Assembly (NCBI GenBank): GCA_900618425.1
Contig: UZAN01040791.1
Coordinates: 44,517 to 70,002 of the forward strand
Length of the DNA stretch: 25,486 nt
Origin: Echinostoma caproni
Taxonomy: Eukaryota > Platyhelminthes > Trematoda > Plagiorchiida > Echinostomatidae
Direction of reading: 5' to 3'
Made by a program: the position numbers and the translations under genes. Shown here piece by piece: positions 9,780 to 18,479 of this stretch; positions within the stretch are counted from its first letter, which is position 1; every line of letters begins with the position of its first letter. Under the pieces are notes generated by a model, which saw only the letters and a program-made list of their open reading frames with translations, ran no database searches and had not been told where the DNA came from.

Positions 9780-10345
9780 TTGTTAAATGTTGTATGAAAA
9801 CCCCAACCAGCCCTAACTGCACGCACCGAACATGGTACTCCCCAATGTGAGCAATACCTTACAACATGGATATTCTGGAGCGGGACTGAATGGAACCAGT
9901 GTGTAAGAAATACTGAGCTAGGGCGATGAGTATTAGGTAACGATTCGGTGGACAATTCGTTATCATATCGAATTCAATACGTTTCACTGGTTCGGATACG
10001 TTTTGCATATACTCAGCTGTTTCATGCCACAAACCATCTCTTAGTTGCAGTGACCGTTCTAGGTTGAACAGAACAACAGATGAAGTGGAAACGAAGCTGA
10101 AAGAAATGCACAGAGTGACTAGGTCAAGTGGAGTTTCTCCCCACTTCCCGGTTGGGATCCAAAAGACTTTGGAACCATTGGGTTGGAGATACCGAAGGAT
10201 ATACCAACTAACCAAATGGCAATTAACTAATCCATCTTGTTGCTATTTCCTCTCAGATCAGAATGCTTGAAAAGGCATGTATGCGCAGTCAAACTTTGTG
10301 TGTTGACCATAGAGGTTCGATTTCTTTGCTCCCCTGCCCCTTCAG
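9780..10345 (+). mobile_element. RTE-type LINE 3' end fragment
   Basis: In broken + strand frames the C-terminal RTE pattern is visible: a degenerate SNAEVRSRVLG-like block near 9900-9950, IEFNTFHWFGYVLHI (about 9970-10015; the LRWLGHVLRM block), KKCTEWLGQV (about 10100-10130), and LVAISSQI followed by the tail. It aligns with the copy at 16070-16600 (shared GAAATGCACAGAGT and CAGAATG(C/T)TTGAAAA), and its 3' tail TGTGTGTTGACCATAGAGG is found again on the - strand at about 16935-16960. It is inactive. Its orientation is opposite to the CR1-like element to its left. Confidence 0.65.
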
Positions 10346-11696
10346 TTTGGCTCAATCCGTCTTTTTTTACATTCATATTCACCTCATGTACATAATGAGC
10401 TTCGTAGCGATCAACAAAGTTCGCTTCACTGCATATTTCTGTACAATGACGACTAACAACGGTTTTTTATTACACACCAGTGTGTGATGGACAGCAGATG
10501 GGATGGAGCCCGATAGTCCCGAAGACCTGCTGTTAAATGATGGTAAACGACAAAACTAAACACCGAGATTTGGAGTGGCGAACTATATAAGGCCGAGAGC
10601 AAAGCTGTCTACCACCAAAGTTGAGTGGCGGTGCTGGAACCACAAGATCCAAAGCATGCCGGTGACCAAGACTAAATCACTGCGCAACTACCAACGATAA
10701 ACGCTTGCATAACACAAACTCATAACACCCAGACAACTGAAGCTTTCCAAATTTGAGAGAACGCAAAATTTTCCCTTTACGTTCTTGTTTACTTCTCGTG
10801 TAAACATAGTCTTTTCGTCAGTAAAGACAATCAAGAGAATCGCAAATGAAGTCATTCAAAGCGAACATATCACACAAGGGAAATGTGCGTCTTTCCACTG
10901 TTGTCCAATTACATCGGAGAAAAAATTGTGTAGATGGACTCCAGACGGAAATTGGTTTGAGGATCCGATGCACTGTTTCAATCGATCCAGTCGCAGTGTG
11001 TTTCATATATTAATTAGCCTGACCAAACTTAAGATTACACTGCAAATAATCTCAGTGTTTTTTCCTTGTCGCACTGTGTTCTCAATCTGGTTACACTTAT
11101 TTCCGAAAACCGATTCACCGTCTAGTCTGATCCTTGTGTTACCCTCAGGTCAGGGGTTATCAGAAAGCCACACGATCATCGGATTCGGATTCGGTTTCTT
11201 TTCCGCACAAGATTAGTGGGCGTGTACGTGTATCGTGAGGAGCACAGCTTCGCTGAAGGTGAACAGGTTTGGAATTGGATTCGGTAACAGTATTGTAACG
11301 GATAGATAATAAGATCAGATCAGCCGTGTGACTTGTGATGGACAATCCAGGCAATCACAAGATACTCGGCTCGGTCGACTGGGAAGCCTATCCTAGCGAG
11401 AGATCACACATCGGACCTGAACTCTCAACTCTCTCACTGGTACGCAACCTGATTTTGGGACCGATTCAGTCTAATTACGTTTGTCTCTCATCAGGAGTCC
11501 ATTGTTGTGCGCATCCATACATGGGATGACTGTGTTTATCACTACATACTGTCCGGAGACAATGTACTCTACACTATCATACATTGTACATCGAACAGCA
11601 CCCATCCGAATGTATCTCAGTAAATCACTGATCACTGTAACTGGCAGATGCACATACAAGTGACACGATGCTCTCCCTGCTGGCCAGTGCTGACTT
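10346..11696. other. Unassigned stretch with one cysteine-rich open frame
   Basis: A + strand frame at 10822-10993 encodes a compact cysteine-rich peptide (GKCASFHCCPITSEKKLC, then RWTPDGNWFEDPMHC). It begins after a pyrimidine-rich acceptor (TCTTTTCGTCAG, ending 10821), so it could be an exon of a secreted or receptor protein, but no clear donor follows and I cannot name the family. At 10566-10580 the sequence TTGGAGTGGCGAAC is shared with 20514-20528. The remainder shows nothing. Confidence 0.25.
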
Positions 11697-11722
11697 CCCA
11701 CCCACCCCCCACCCCTACCCCC
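11697..11722 (-). other. Potential G-quadruplex motif
   Basis: The - strand reads as five runs of three to six G separated by one or two bases (GGGGG-TA-GGGG-T-GGGGGG-T-GGG-T-GGG). This satisfies the usual G3+N1-7 rule several times over. It lies about 0.8 kb past the PDCD2L stop codon on the same strand, in otherwise ordinary sequence. Confidence 0.7.
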
Positions 11723-12486
11723 GTTTTCTTGATATGCGAACAAACCATCACAATTTTTGCATCGTAACACCAGAGGAGATCCTAAATCCTACTGGCGCAT
11801 AAAACTGGACGCATTTTAGGCGTTAGACTTTTGTGGGACTTAGAAACCTGATTTACTCAGTTTGGGTTAGAAGGAGAAAACCTATCGCTTTTTGATAACC
11901 CTGAACCCAGAGAGGATCAGTTGTTCAGTTGTTCACATGCGCATTGAGCTCAATTTTTTTTAACTCGAATGTGCTTCTGGTTAGCAAGGAAGAGAAGATG
12001 TCACCAGGCCGACAACTAATACAAATATGTAAAACATCCTTTTCCCTTTATCCATTTCATTAACAACAGAAGACATATGTGGGCTGACATCGTTTGGTTT
12101 AGTTCACCCCATATCAAATTTGCTCATCTTAATTGACCTCAACCCCTAACCAAACACAAATCACTCGACTCATTAGTCCAATACTTTGTTCAAATGACTC
12201 ATTTCAACTCTTATGCTTCTTCGTTTCACATGATCATATAAATGTGCGTTTACAGCTGAATGAGAGGACGCGAAATTGATGGCCAATATCAATTCTGCCC
12301 ACATATGTTTTCTGTTATTGATAATACACATATAGGGAATGAAACGATACGACAGGGATTCGAAACGACGACAAACCTAGAGATGATAACAGTGCGTACA
12401 ACCAAAACGGAAAAGCAACTTTGAAGTATTGACAAACTGTTTTTTTTTCTTTTTTTACAACTTCTGCATAGCCACAGAGCTCAAGA
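11723..12486. other. 3' flank of PDCD2L, nothing distinct
   Basis: Should hold the 3' untranslated region of the - strand gene. I found no clear AATAAA signal on the - strand close to the stop. A T-run with one C (12440-12456 on the + strand) lies just past the stop. Confidence 0.35.
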
Positions 12487-13146
12487 TCACATGGTTTCAC
12501 CTGAAAAGGCAGGGGTTGAGCCGTCCCAGACACAAGTCCGATCAGTATCAGTTTGAACAACAATACACTCTTCCACCCAGCCATCTCCATCTGTCCAACA
12601 GGATGAGGAACACGTGAATAACAAAACAGTGGTGATGCGTAACAACCAATCCTTGTCAATCTGGTCCGGTTCGGGCAACTGAAAATCAACACGCTCATCA
12701 TCCGTTTGTTCAATCGTGGGTAATAGGGATAGGCGATTATTGAGAGTTGGGAACAACTGAAGTTCAAACACACGATTTGCCCCGCAACGTGTACACTTTA
12801 ACCGTGTAGCCAGTTCTTTCGGAGGGGGACCATTGAACACCGGTCGACCAGACCACCAGTAGCGTATTTCTTCGCATCCATGTTCGCCTCGTGTCGCCAA
12901 GTGTAATTCGAGTCCACCAGAAAACGCATTTGGGATCGCATTGTCATCCTCTTCGATGAATTCCCGTTCGACAGCATCTGCTCGGCTCCAGGCCGCGAAG
13001 TTTGATGAATCTACTGATCCTGTGGACAGCTTATCCTCGTTCATCGACTCTTCTCCACCGGTATCTAAACCCTCCTCGTACACATCAACGTGACAGCAAA
13101 CGAACGGTCCTTTTAAGACAATCGATTCCGGTTGTTTCGTTAGTTC
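12487..13146 (-). CDS. PDCD2L: PDCD2/PDCD2L family protein, C-terminal exon
   Basis: The second exon gives residues 133-351 and the TGA stop (12487-12489). It contains the C-terminal PDCD2 domain: PFVCCHVDVYEEG (about 146-158; PDCD2L-like YYI-V-EE block), RYWWSGRPVF (227-236), KCTRCGANRVFELQLFP (249-265) with the family CxxC-G...FExQL-P signature, VLLFTCSSSCW (306-316) and EECIVVQ (324-330). PDCD2 proteins are chaperone-like partners of ribosomal protein uS5; PDCD2L is reported to assist 40S precursor export. An acidic, poorly conserved insert occupies about 155-220. The acceptor is CCGTAG|GAACTA (AG at 13148-13147), phase 0, which matches the phase of exon 1. The joined length of 351 is close to human PDCD2L (358). 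PDCD2L rather than PDCD2 is favoured by the N-terminal exon and length. Family call is firm, paralogue likely. Confidence 0.92.
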   Translation of the reverse strand, partial: ELTKQPESIVLKGPFVCCHVDVYEEGLDTGGEESMNEDKLSTGSVDSSNFAAWSRADAVEREFIEEDDNAIPNAFSGGLELHLATRGEHGCEEIRYWWSGRPVFNGPPPKELATRLKCTRCGANRVFELQLFPTLNNRLSLLPTIEQTDDERVDFQLPEPDQIDKDWLLRITTVLLFTCSSSCWTDGDGWVEECIVVQTDTDRTCVWDGSTPAFSGETM

Positions 13147-13609
13147 CTACGGTGGGAATGAAAGATATGATTCTGGTGAAGTTCATACCAAAAATTAACA
13201 TGGTTAGGAGGGGGGACAGGGCAGTTTATTCATATCAGAAAATGGAGCCGAGACAAATGACACAGAACGGTCTTTTTGTGGTTTTCATTGGTGTGGATCA
13301 AGAAGGAGGATACAGACCACTACAACACTCTGTGTAGTATTGAAAATAACTTCGGTTTCGGGATATATCTGCTAGTATCTCCAACCGACAAGTTTTACAG
13401 TCCTTGCTCCAATCAAGTTAACGACAAAGCTCTGTTGAGGCTAAATTGTTCGTCCATGGTGTCCCATCCGTGTCGTTTGCTGTCCTCTAGGTAGCCTCTT
13501 TCATCACTGTCCGGTAAGCGCAAAATGAACGATGATGCAAACGCAGGACAGTCAACCGCAGAACGCGACCTGGCCGCCATGATCGACAAAGTGAGATGAT
13601 ACTTTTAGA

Positions 13610-14168
13610 TGGTGTAAGTCAGCTCCACTGGTTCACCGTCGTACTGCCCCAACCAACGTAATCTATGGAGGGCGACCACAGCTACAAAAAAACCTGCGCC
13701 TAACCTCAGCATTGCTCGTCTGGCTGCCCCACCAGGTTCGTGCAATGCTGCGTAGACAGCGGTGTTCAAACACCGACAGTCTGTCTTTATCTTGTTTTCT
13801 TAATGGCCAAGTTTCTGCACCGTATAGCAGGANTGTATGCGAGCTGACACTTCATCCGTGATGCGTCCACCGGGTAAGATGTAGCTGCCTAAGTAACAAA
13901 ACTTATCCACTTGCTCTATTAATTCCCCAGTTAGAATGAGGCTGGGTGCTGGACCAACTCAGTCTTATGGTAATATTTTACACTTTGAAGGTGCAAAAGC
14001 ATACCGAAAACGGCTAAACTAGCACTCAAACTATCCAGAGAAGCTTGTAACTTACCTGGATTTTCACTTAGTAGCACAATGTCGTCTGCATATTCTAGAT
14101 CAGAAATCCTGCCATCTGGGAGTAAATCGATATCACTACTGCGCCATTACTGATATGGGACTGCCACC
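13610..14168 (-). mobile_element. RTE-type LINE fragment with RT catalytic motif
   Basis: On the - strand: DIDLLPDGRISDLEYADDIVLLSE (motif split here: LPDGRISDLEYADDI, about 14080-14135), KLQASLDSL, PAPSLILTGE, KFCYLGSYILPGGRITDEVSARIQ region (about 13835-13910), then across the single n at 13833 directly to LYGAETWPL-like LSVFEHRCLRSIARTWWG and NAEVRRR (about 13690-13800). Relative to 5815-6915 about 105 bases are missing exactly at the n. It lies in the PDCD2L intron in the gene's own orientation. It is damaged by frameshifts. Confidence 0.75.
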
Positions 14169-14672
14169 ATACGTACCCAATGATTCGTAGTCATCGATGA
14201 CCAAACTNNNNNNNNNNNNNNNNNNNNNNNNNNNNNNNNNNNNNNNNNNNNNNNNNNNNNNNNNNNNNNNNNNNNNNNNNNNNNNNNNNNNNNNNNNNNN
14301 NNNNNNNNNNNNNNNNNNNNNNNNNNNNNNNNNNNNNNNNNNNNNNNNNNNNNNNNNNNNNNNNNNNNNNNNNNNNNNNNNNNNNNNNNNNNNNNNNNNN
14401 NNNNNNNNNNNNNNNNNNNNNNNNNNNNNNNNNNNNNNNNNNNNNNNNNNNNNNNNNNNNNNNNNNNNNNNNNNNNNNNNNNNNNNNNNNNNNNNNNNNN
14501 NNNNNNNNNNNNNNNNNNNNNNNNNNNNNNNNNNNNNNNNNNNNNNNNNNNNNNNNNNNNNNNNNNNNNNNNNNNNNNNNNNNNNNNNNNNNNNNNNNNN
14601 NNNNNNNNNNNNNNNNNNNNNNNNNNNNNNNNNATACGTACACAATGATTCGTAGTCATCGATGACCAAACT
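14169..14672. other. 426-base N gap with duplicated 39-base flanks
   Basis: Positions 14208-14633 are N. The 39 bases before (14169-14207) and the 39 bases after plus their continuation (14634-14672) are identical except for one base (c/a at the ninth position). This is the signature of two overlapping contig ends that were scaffolded rather than merged. Open frames that cross the Ns have no meaning. Confidence 0.9.
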
Positions 14673-15340
14673 CTATCAGTCGGTGCAGGTCTTCTTCCTT
14701 AACCGTCCGAGTTTAACAGTGGTACAGTAGTCTTGATTGACATGTGACGGGGCCTTTCTGGGGTAGCCGGATATAATGGCAACGCTGCAGGTTTCTAAAA
14801 TTGCCAAATGCTAAACAGACCTTCGAAGTGTATGATGAGATCTCATTTTTGATACATTCACTAGAGGAAATACAGCTACCTAAATAGATACAAAGCTTCT
14901 GACTATCTCCAAACCTCCTCACAAACGGTGAATGTGGCGCGAGCATTTTGTTAGTCTTTCAGGAGCGTTTGGAACTTAGATGAAGCAAAGCGCACATATC
15001 GGAGATCTTCGGTCGTTAAGTGGCCTACAGCTTTGAAAACGACTTGATGGTTGTCTTCTATCAGAATTAGGTCATCTACACAATCCAAATCAATAACTCT
15101 GGCACCTGGCAAGAATTCCAAACCGTTATTTGTAGGACCTGCTTATGCCTTCAGGAGTAAATTATCCACACCGAAGATAAAAATGAAAGGGGAATGGAGG
15201 AATCCTGTCGAACAATGCCACATACAGTAAGGGAAGAGAAAAGGTTTCCGTACACGACTATTATGTCCGAGGTCTGACGATACAGAGCCTTCGGTATGGA
15301 TACTAATCACAGACCATCATCCCTTTTGCAGATTATCTTG
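14634..15340 (-). mobile_element. RTE-type LINE fragment, RT core to post-RT region
   Basis: On the - strand: PKALYRQTSDIIVVYGN (about 15245-15300; RT block before motif B), GLEFLPGARVIDLDCVDDLILIED (as LPGARVIDLDCVDDLI, about 15060-15110; the catalytic YADD is changed to CVDD), KFQTLL, IYLGSCISSSECIKNEIS (about 14845-14900), KVCLAFGNFRNLQR (about 14790-14830) and EEDLHRL-EFGHR (about 14650-14690). The frame then enters the gap flank and continues in the copy of that flank at 14207-14140 as RIIGYVWWQSHISNGA, the expected next RTE block. It is inactive. Confidence 0.75.
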
Positions 15341-16069
15341 AACATTCATAGGTCACAACACTTCAAATACCTTGGATGTGTTTTGGTCTGCTAACCTCTA
15401 ATTGTCCTACCACGTACAACGAACATTTCTTAGAGTCCGAAAGTTGACGTTTTACATCACACGCCTCCCAATCTGACGGTGTCGTTGTATGTCATTTGCA
15501 AACTCTTTTTCTCGTACGTTTTAAACCATTGGACCGACTACTACTACCCCGTTACCTTTCCAGTTTGTTGTCTAAGGGTTTCATATTGATCAGACGATAT
15601 CTCAGAAAATCATCTCTCGATATGGAGGTATTCCTGATGAGGCGCTGGTTGATTCCATTTTTAACCAACACTTTAAGACACGGGACTGTCTGTGTGACTC
15701 TTGGTTTATGCATCACATCCTTTACGCTCAACTCTCTCTGCCTCTCGCTCGCTCCGTTTCCACTTCTATTACCCGTCACAAAATTAAACCTTTGGTATAC
15801 TCGCACTACGGCTTTTCAAAATTCGCCTTTAAATCGTTTGCATATAATATTTCATAGCACATAGCCTCGTTGCAAAAGGCCATGTTATCTTCTATTTTTA
15901 TCATCCCTAGGCCGCCATATCTACCAGTTGACAGAGACACTATTGAGATCTAAATTAGAGTGAAATCGTTCAGGAATTCCGTCAACATCATCACCATCAT
16001 CATAGTACTGCGAAATGCGGAAGCGAATTTTCCTGTGGACCGCCAAGCTCACAAAACGGAAGGGTGATC
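15341..16069. other. Intron stretch with an unassigned open frame
   Basis: A + strand frame without a canonical start runs 15576-15857 (93 codons) and has a coding-like composition (ISRYGGIPDEALVDSIFNQH, then RDCLCDSWF). I do not recognise it. Other frames in the same place look like shadows. The rest shows only a short CAT-rich tract at about 15986-16002. Confidence 0.25.
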
Positions 16070-16605
16070 TTTTGAAGGATCAATTATGGTCAATACACAG
16101 AGCTTCATGGTTGTGAACCCTTAAATCTGCGAGTAGAAGATATCCATCGACTAGAAATGCTTGATTATTGGTCTTTACATAGTTTAGCCCACGTGGGATG
16201 GAGCGAACGGGCTAGTATTCTGGAGGTAAGCCGTGGTGTGTTTGGAAATTTAGTAGGTATACATCTTCCAGCTGATTGAATTCAGATTAGTAGGCTTCAC
16301 TGGCTAAGGCGCCTATTGCGTACGCCCAGCTGTCACTTGCCGCTCTGCGCTTTATTCGCTCCGAGCTGGAGGAAACCCCGTGGAGGTCAACAGATGACAT
16401 GAAGACGAGGCCTGAAGAAATGCACAGAGTTATTAGATAGAGCAGGTAACTCGCGCCTTCCATGTTGCGGTCCGAAAAACTGTAACTGGCTGGTTTGAGA
16501 TACAAAAGGCTATGGTAGAGAACTGATGGCAGTGACATTCTTGTCATCATCTCTTATCAGGCCAGAATGTTTGAAAATGTGTTTGTGCACAGTTAGATTG
16601 TTGCT
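16070..16605 (+). mobile_element. RTE-type LINE 3' end fragment (+ strand)
   Basis: One largely open + strand frame carries the RTE tail in order: LNLRVEDIHRLEMLDYWSLH (about 16119-16180), GWSERASILEVSRGVFG (about 16195-16246), ISRLHWLRRLLRT (about 16285-16325), RKPRGGQQMT-RRGLKKCTEL (about 16370-16435), and a final FLSSSLIRPEC (about 16540-16570). Two stop codons interrupt it. It is followed by a CAT/CAG microsatellite. A second 3' end of the same family faces it on the opposite strand at 16900-17110. Confidence 0.75.
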
Positions 16606-16608
16606 CTG

Positions 16609-16642
16609 TCATCATCATCATCATCAGCAGCAGCAGCAGCAA
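16609..16642 (+). repeat. CAT and CAG trinucleotide microsatellite
   Basis: (ATC)n at 16610-16625 passes directly into (CAG)n at 16626-16640. It sits just after the RTE 3' end and may derive from its simple-repeat tail. Confidence 0.85.
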
Positions 16643-16782
16643 CACGCATCCTCTCCTTTTTCTTTTCATTTTACTTCTTTTTATCGAATATAGGAAGATG
16701 CTATTTTCAGGAAGGGAGAAGCGGCCAATCAAAGGGCTACTATTCAACACACAAACACACACAATGGGGAAAGTTAGGTGGT

Positions 16783-16845
16783 GATGGTGGGATTCGAACA
16801 CAGCTCCGGAGTGATCATTTGGTGACGATACCACCGGGCCACCAC
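16783..16845 (-). repeat. tRNA-derived SINE-like head
   Basis: On the - strand TGGCCCGGTGGTAT (16829-16842) is a good A box and TGTTCGAATCCCACC (about 16786-16800) is a near-perfect B box, at tRNA spacing. It resembles the unit at 5045-5112. The acceptor-like end pairs partly (GGTGG ... CCACC), so a tRNA pseudogene is possible, but the shared internal sequence favours a SINE family. Confidence 0.55.
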
Positions 16846-16899
16846 CACCCACCCCCGTCATTAGCACTAACATACAAAACTAGTGGTAATATGTAAGGT

Positions 16900-17110
16900 G
16901 TACAAGGATTGGACCTATTGTGATGGAGGGGCAGAAGGTGAACCTCTATGGTCAACACACAGAGTACACAACCAAACTCTACGTCGACATACCATGTCGA
17001 ACATTCTGGCCTGATAAAAAAAGACAACAGGAACGCCACTTCTATCCGGCTCGTTACTACGATCTTCAGTGTTCCAAATTAACCAGTTATTACAAATTCT
17101 TTTGAACGTT
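16900..17110 (-). mobile_element. RTE-type LINE 3' end fragment (- strand)
   Basis: The - strand reads a degraded IVVTSRIEVAFLLSFFIRPEC, the usual RTE C-terminus. It is followed by the tail TGTGTGTTGACCATAGAGG (about 16935-16960) found also after the copy at 9780-10345. TCAGGCCAGAATGTT on this strand (about 16999-17016) repeats the same bases of the + strand copy (16558-16572), so the two form an inverted pair. Confidence 0.6.
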
Positions 17111-17399
17111 GACCCGAAAACGGGAGACGCTTAGTCTACAATAACTGTCGATGAATTTTTTCAATACCTGGTCTCCACGTCATTGGTGAACCGTTTCGAT
17201 TTTAGCAACAATTCCGACTGGCTCGGCGAATGTACAGAGACAAAAGGAATAGACTGGTCTGTTGCCGGTTTGATTCGTATCGCACACTGCGAATAAGAAA
17301 TGGGGTAATCAAGTGCGCATTTTAAAAACAGAAAAAAGCAGCCGGTATGCGAAACAATAAACTAATTTTGAAGGAGAATCATGACGACTGTAGACTAAC
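17111..17399. other. 5' part of the PDCD2L intron
   Basis: Apart from the GT donor at 17399-17398 (- strand), nothing is recognised. Confidence 0.5.
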
Positions 17400-17795
17400 C
17401 TCACAATAGACCTCCTCCTCTTGCTCATCGCCCCAATCATCTTCCTTTGTCTCTTCATCATCCCTGGGTAAACACCATTGACTATCTGGTTTGGACTGCT
17501 TTGACTGAGCCGTTTCCATGTGCTGGGATCGTAAAGCACGCCAGCTGAGGCCTTTTTCTTGACAGTCGCGTTTTAAACAGACAAACAGACATAGAACACG
17601 ATGGTAAGGCGAGTCCGATAGCGGACAGTAGATGTGGCCAATAAAGCACATGACAGTATGGCACGATGGACAAGCACGGAGATCCAGTGCTGGAGTCACG
17701 TTTTCAAAATGGATCAACGAGCCACCAACATAACTGTCACATGACCCAGGAGGGTCCAAACCAACTGGTTTCGATGCAAAACCAAGGAGAGCCAT
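17400..17795 (-). CDS. PDCD2L: PDCD2/PDCD2L family protein, first coding exon
   Basis: Residues 1-132. The start is the ATG at 17795 (MALLGFASKPVGL); an in-frame TAG lies nine codons upstream, and the GTG at 17810 is not a credible eukaryotic start. The family N-terminal pattern is complete: LLGF near the start, YVGGSLIHF (22-30; the conserved GG), CPSC (42-45), then GHIYCPLSDSPYHRVLCLFVC (as IYCPL 55-59, SPYHRVL 62-68, CLFVC 69-73), CLKRDC, and SWRALRSQ (84-91), followed by an acidic linker with DDWG that PDCD2L also has. The cysteine pairs suggest a zinc-supported fold. The donor TGTGAG|GTTAGT is in phase 0. The protein is expected in nucleus and cytoplasm, working with uS5 in small-subunit maturation (family knowledge). 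A + strand frame over the same DNA is judged a shadow. Confidence 0.92.
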
Positions 17796-17944
17796 CGAAT
17801 AAGGATGCACAGACTGTAACTATAACATCTAAAACGAAAGACATCGATATCTCAGGAGAGGAAAATCAATCAAAACATCGGGAAGGATTAGAAAAGGATC
17901 TCTATAAATGAACAATTATTTATTTATTATCTTGATTTGTGATA
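17796..17944 (-). promoter_or_regulatory. PDCD2L: 5' flank of PDCD2L
   Basis: Only about 150 bases separate the start codon from an RTE fragment, so the promoter or leader must be short or lie inside transposon DNA. A possible acceptor (ATAGTTACAG on the - strand, at about 17813-17822) stands about 18 bases before the ATG and might accept a leader exon or a spliced leader. No TATA box at a fixed distance can be assigned. Confidence 0.3.
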
Positions 17945-18400
17945 CCTCCCAATGACCAAGCTGAAGACGAGGTACAATTGCGCGTCGATACTGCAAGAAA
18001 GACACTGATACAGCTGAAGAATTCCCTTTGGCGTAGAATGAACTCAGGCTAGGGATAAAGATACTAGCTTTCTCAGCAGCAGTCTGTCCTGTCTTGCTGG
18101 AGGGTTGCGAAACCTGGCCACTCAGAGTCGAAGACTGTCGACAATTAGAAATCTTCGATCACTGGCGCCTAGGAGTCATCTTGGGAGTACGATGGAGAGA
18201 TCAGCTCTCAGATGAAGCGTTCAGAAACCGGTATCTTAATCTTGTTCGGCTGTGGACGCTTATACAACGGTGGAGACTACAGAAGTTTGGTCACGCACTT
18301 TGTAAGTCTGATCTGACCTGACCAAAGCTACCTTGGCGCCGCCTTCCTCTCCGAGCTGACGCTGTCGATACGTTGAGTAGCTGGAAAACCTGGCTAGATA
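17945..18400 (+). mobile_element. RTE-type LINE fragment, post-RT tail
   Basis: The + strand shows DEVQLRVDTARKTLIQLKN (about 17967-18025), a frame change, then LEGCETWPLRVEDCRQLEIF (about 18097-18156), WRLGVILGVRWRDQLSDEA (about 18163-18220) and RLQKFGHALCKSDL (about 18275-18316). This is the standard RTE order (TDEVxxRIxKA, LLYGCETWPLRVED, FDHRCLR, LGHVLR). The copy is broken and ends near a single n (18417). Confidence 0.75.
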
Positions 18401-18479
18401 TAGTACAAAAGGATACNAGAAAACCTGGGTCTCTGCTCCGTTCACCTCCAGGATCCAAAATCTTGACTTTTCCGGTCGT

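Larger units (their letters stand above)
13147..17399 (-). other. PDCD2L intron filled with retroelement debris
   Basis: A 4253-base phase-0 intron: donor GAG|GTTAGT (17399), acceptor CCGTAG (ends 13147). It holds RTE fragments in both orientations, a tRNA-like SINE unit, microsatellites and a 426-base N gap. An additional small exon inside cannot be excluded, since the human linker in this region is about 45 residues longer, but the two exons join in frame without one. Confidence 0.75.

Noticed and set aside
12315..12773. 152-codon - strand frame
   Set aside because: It overlaps PDCD2L exon 2 in another frame and shows no recognisable pattern, so it is a shadow.
14136..14669. Long open frames across the N block
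   Set aside because: They exist only because unknown bases are not read as stops.
15986..16002. Short CAT-rich array as a CRISPR-like or regulatory repeat
   Set aside because: Simple trinucleotide repeat with no spacers, in a eukaryotic genome.
17666..17911. 81-codon + strand frame antisense to the PDCD2L start
   Set aside because: It overlaps the well-supported first exon of PDCD2L in antisense and has no family signature. The polar composition follows from the opposite-strand codons.
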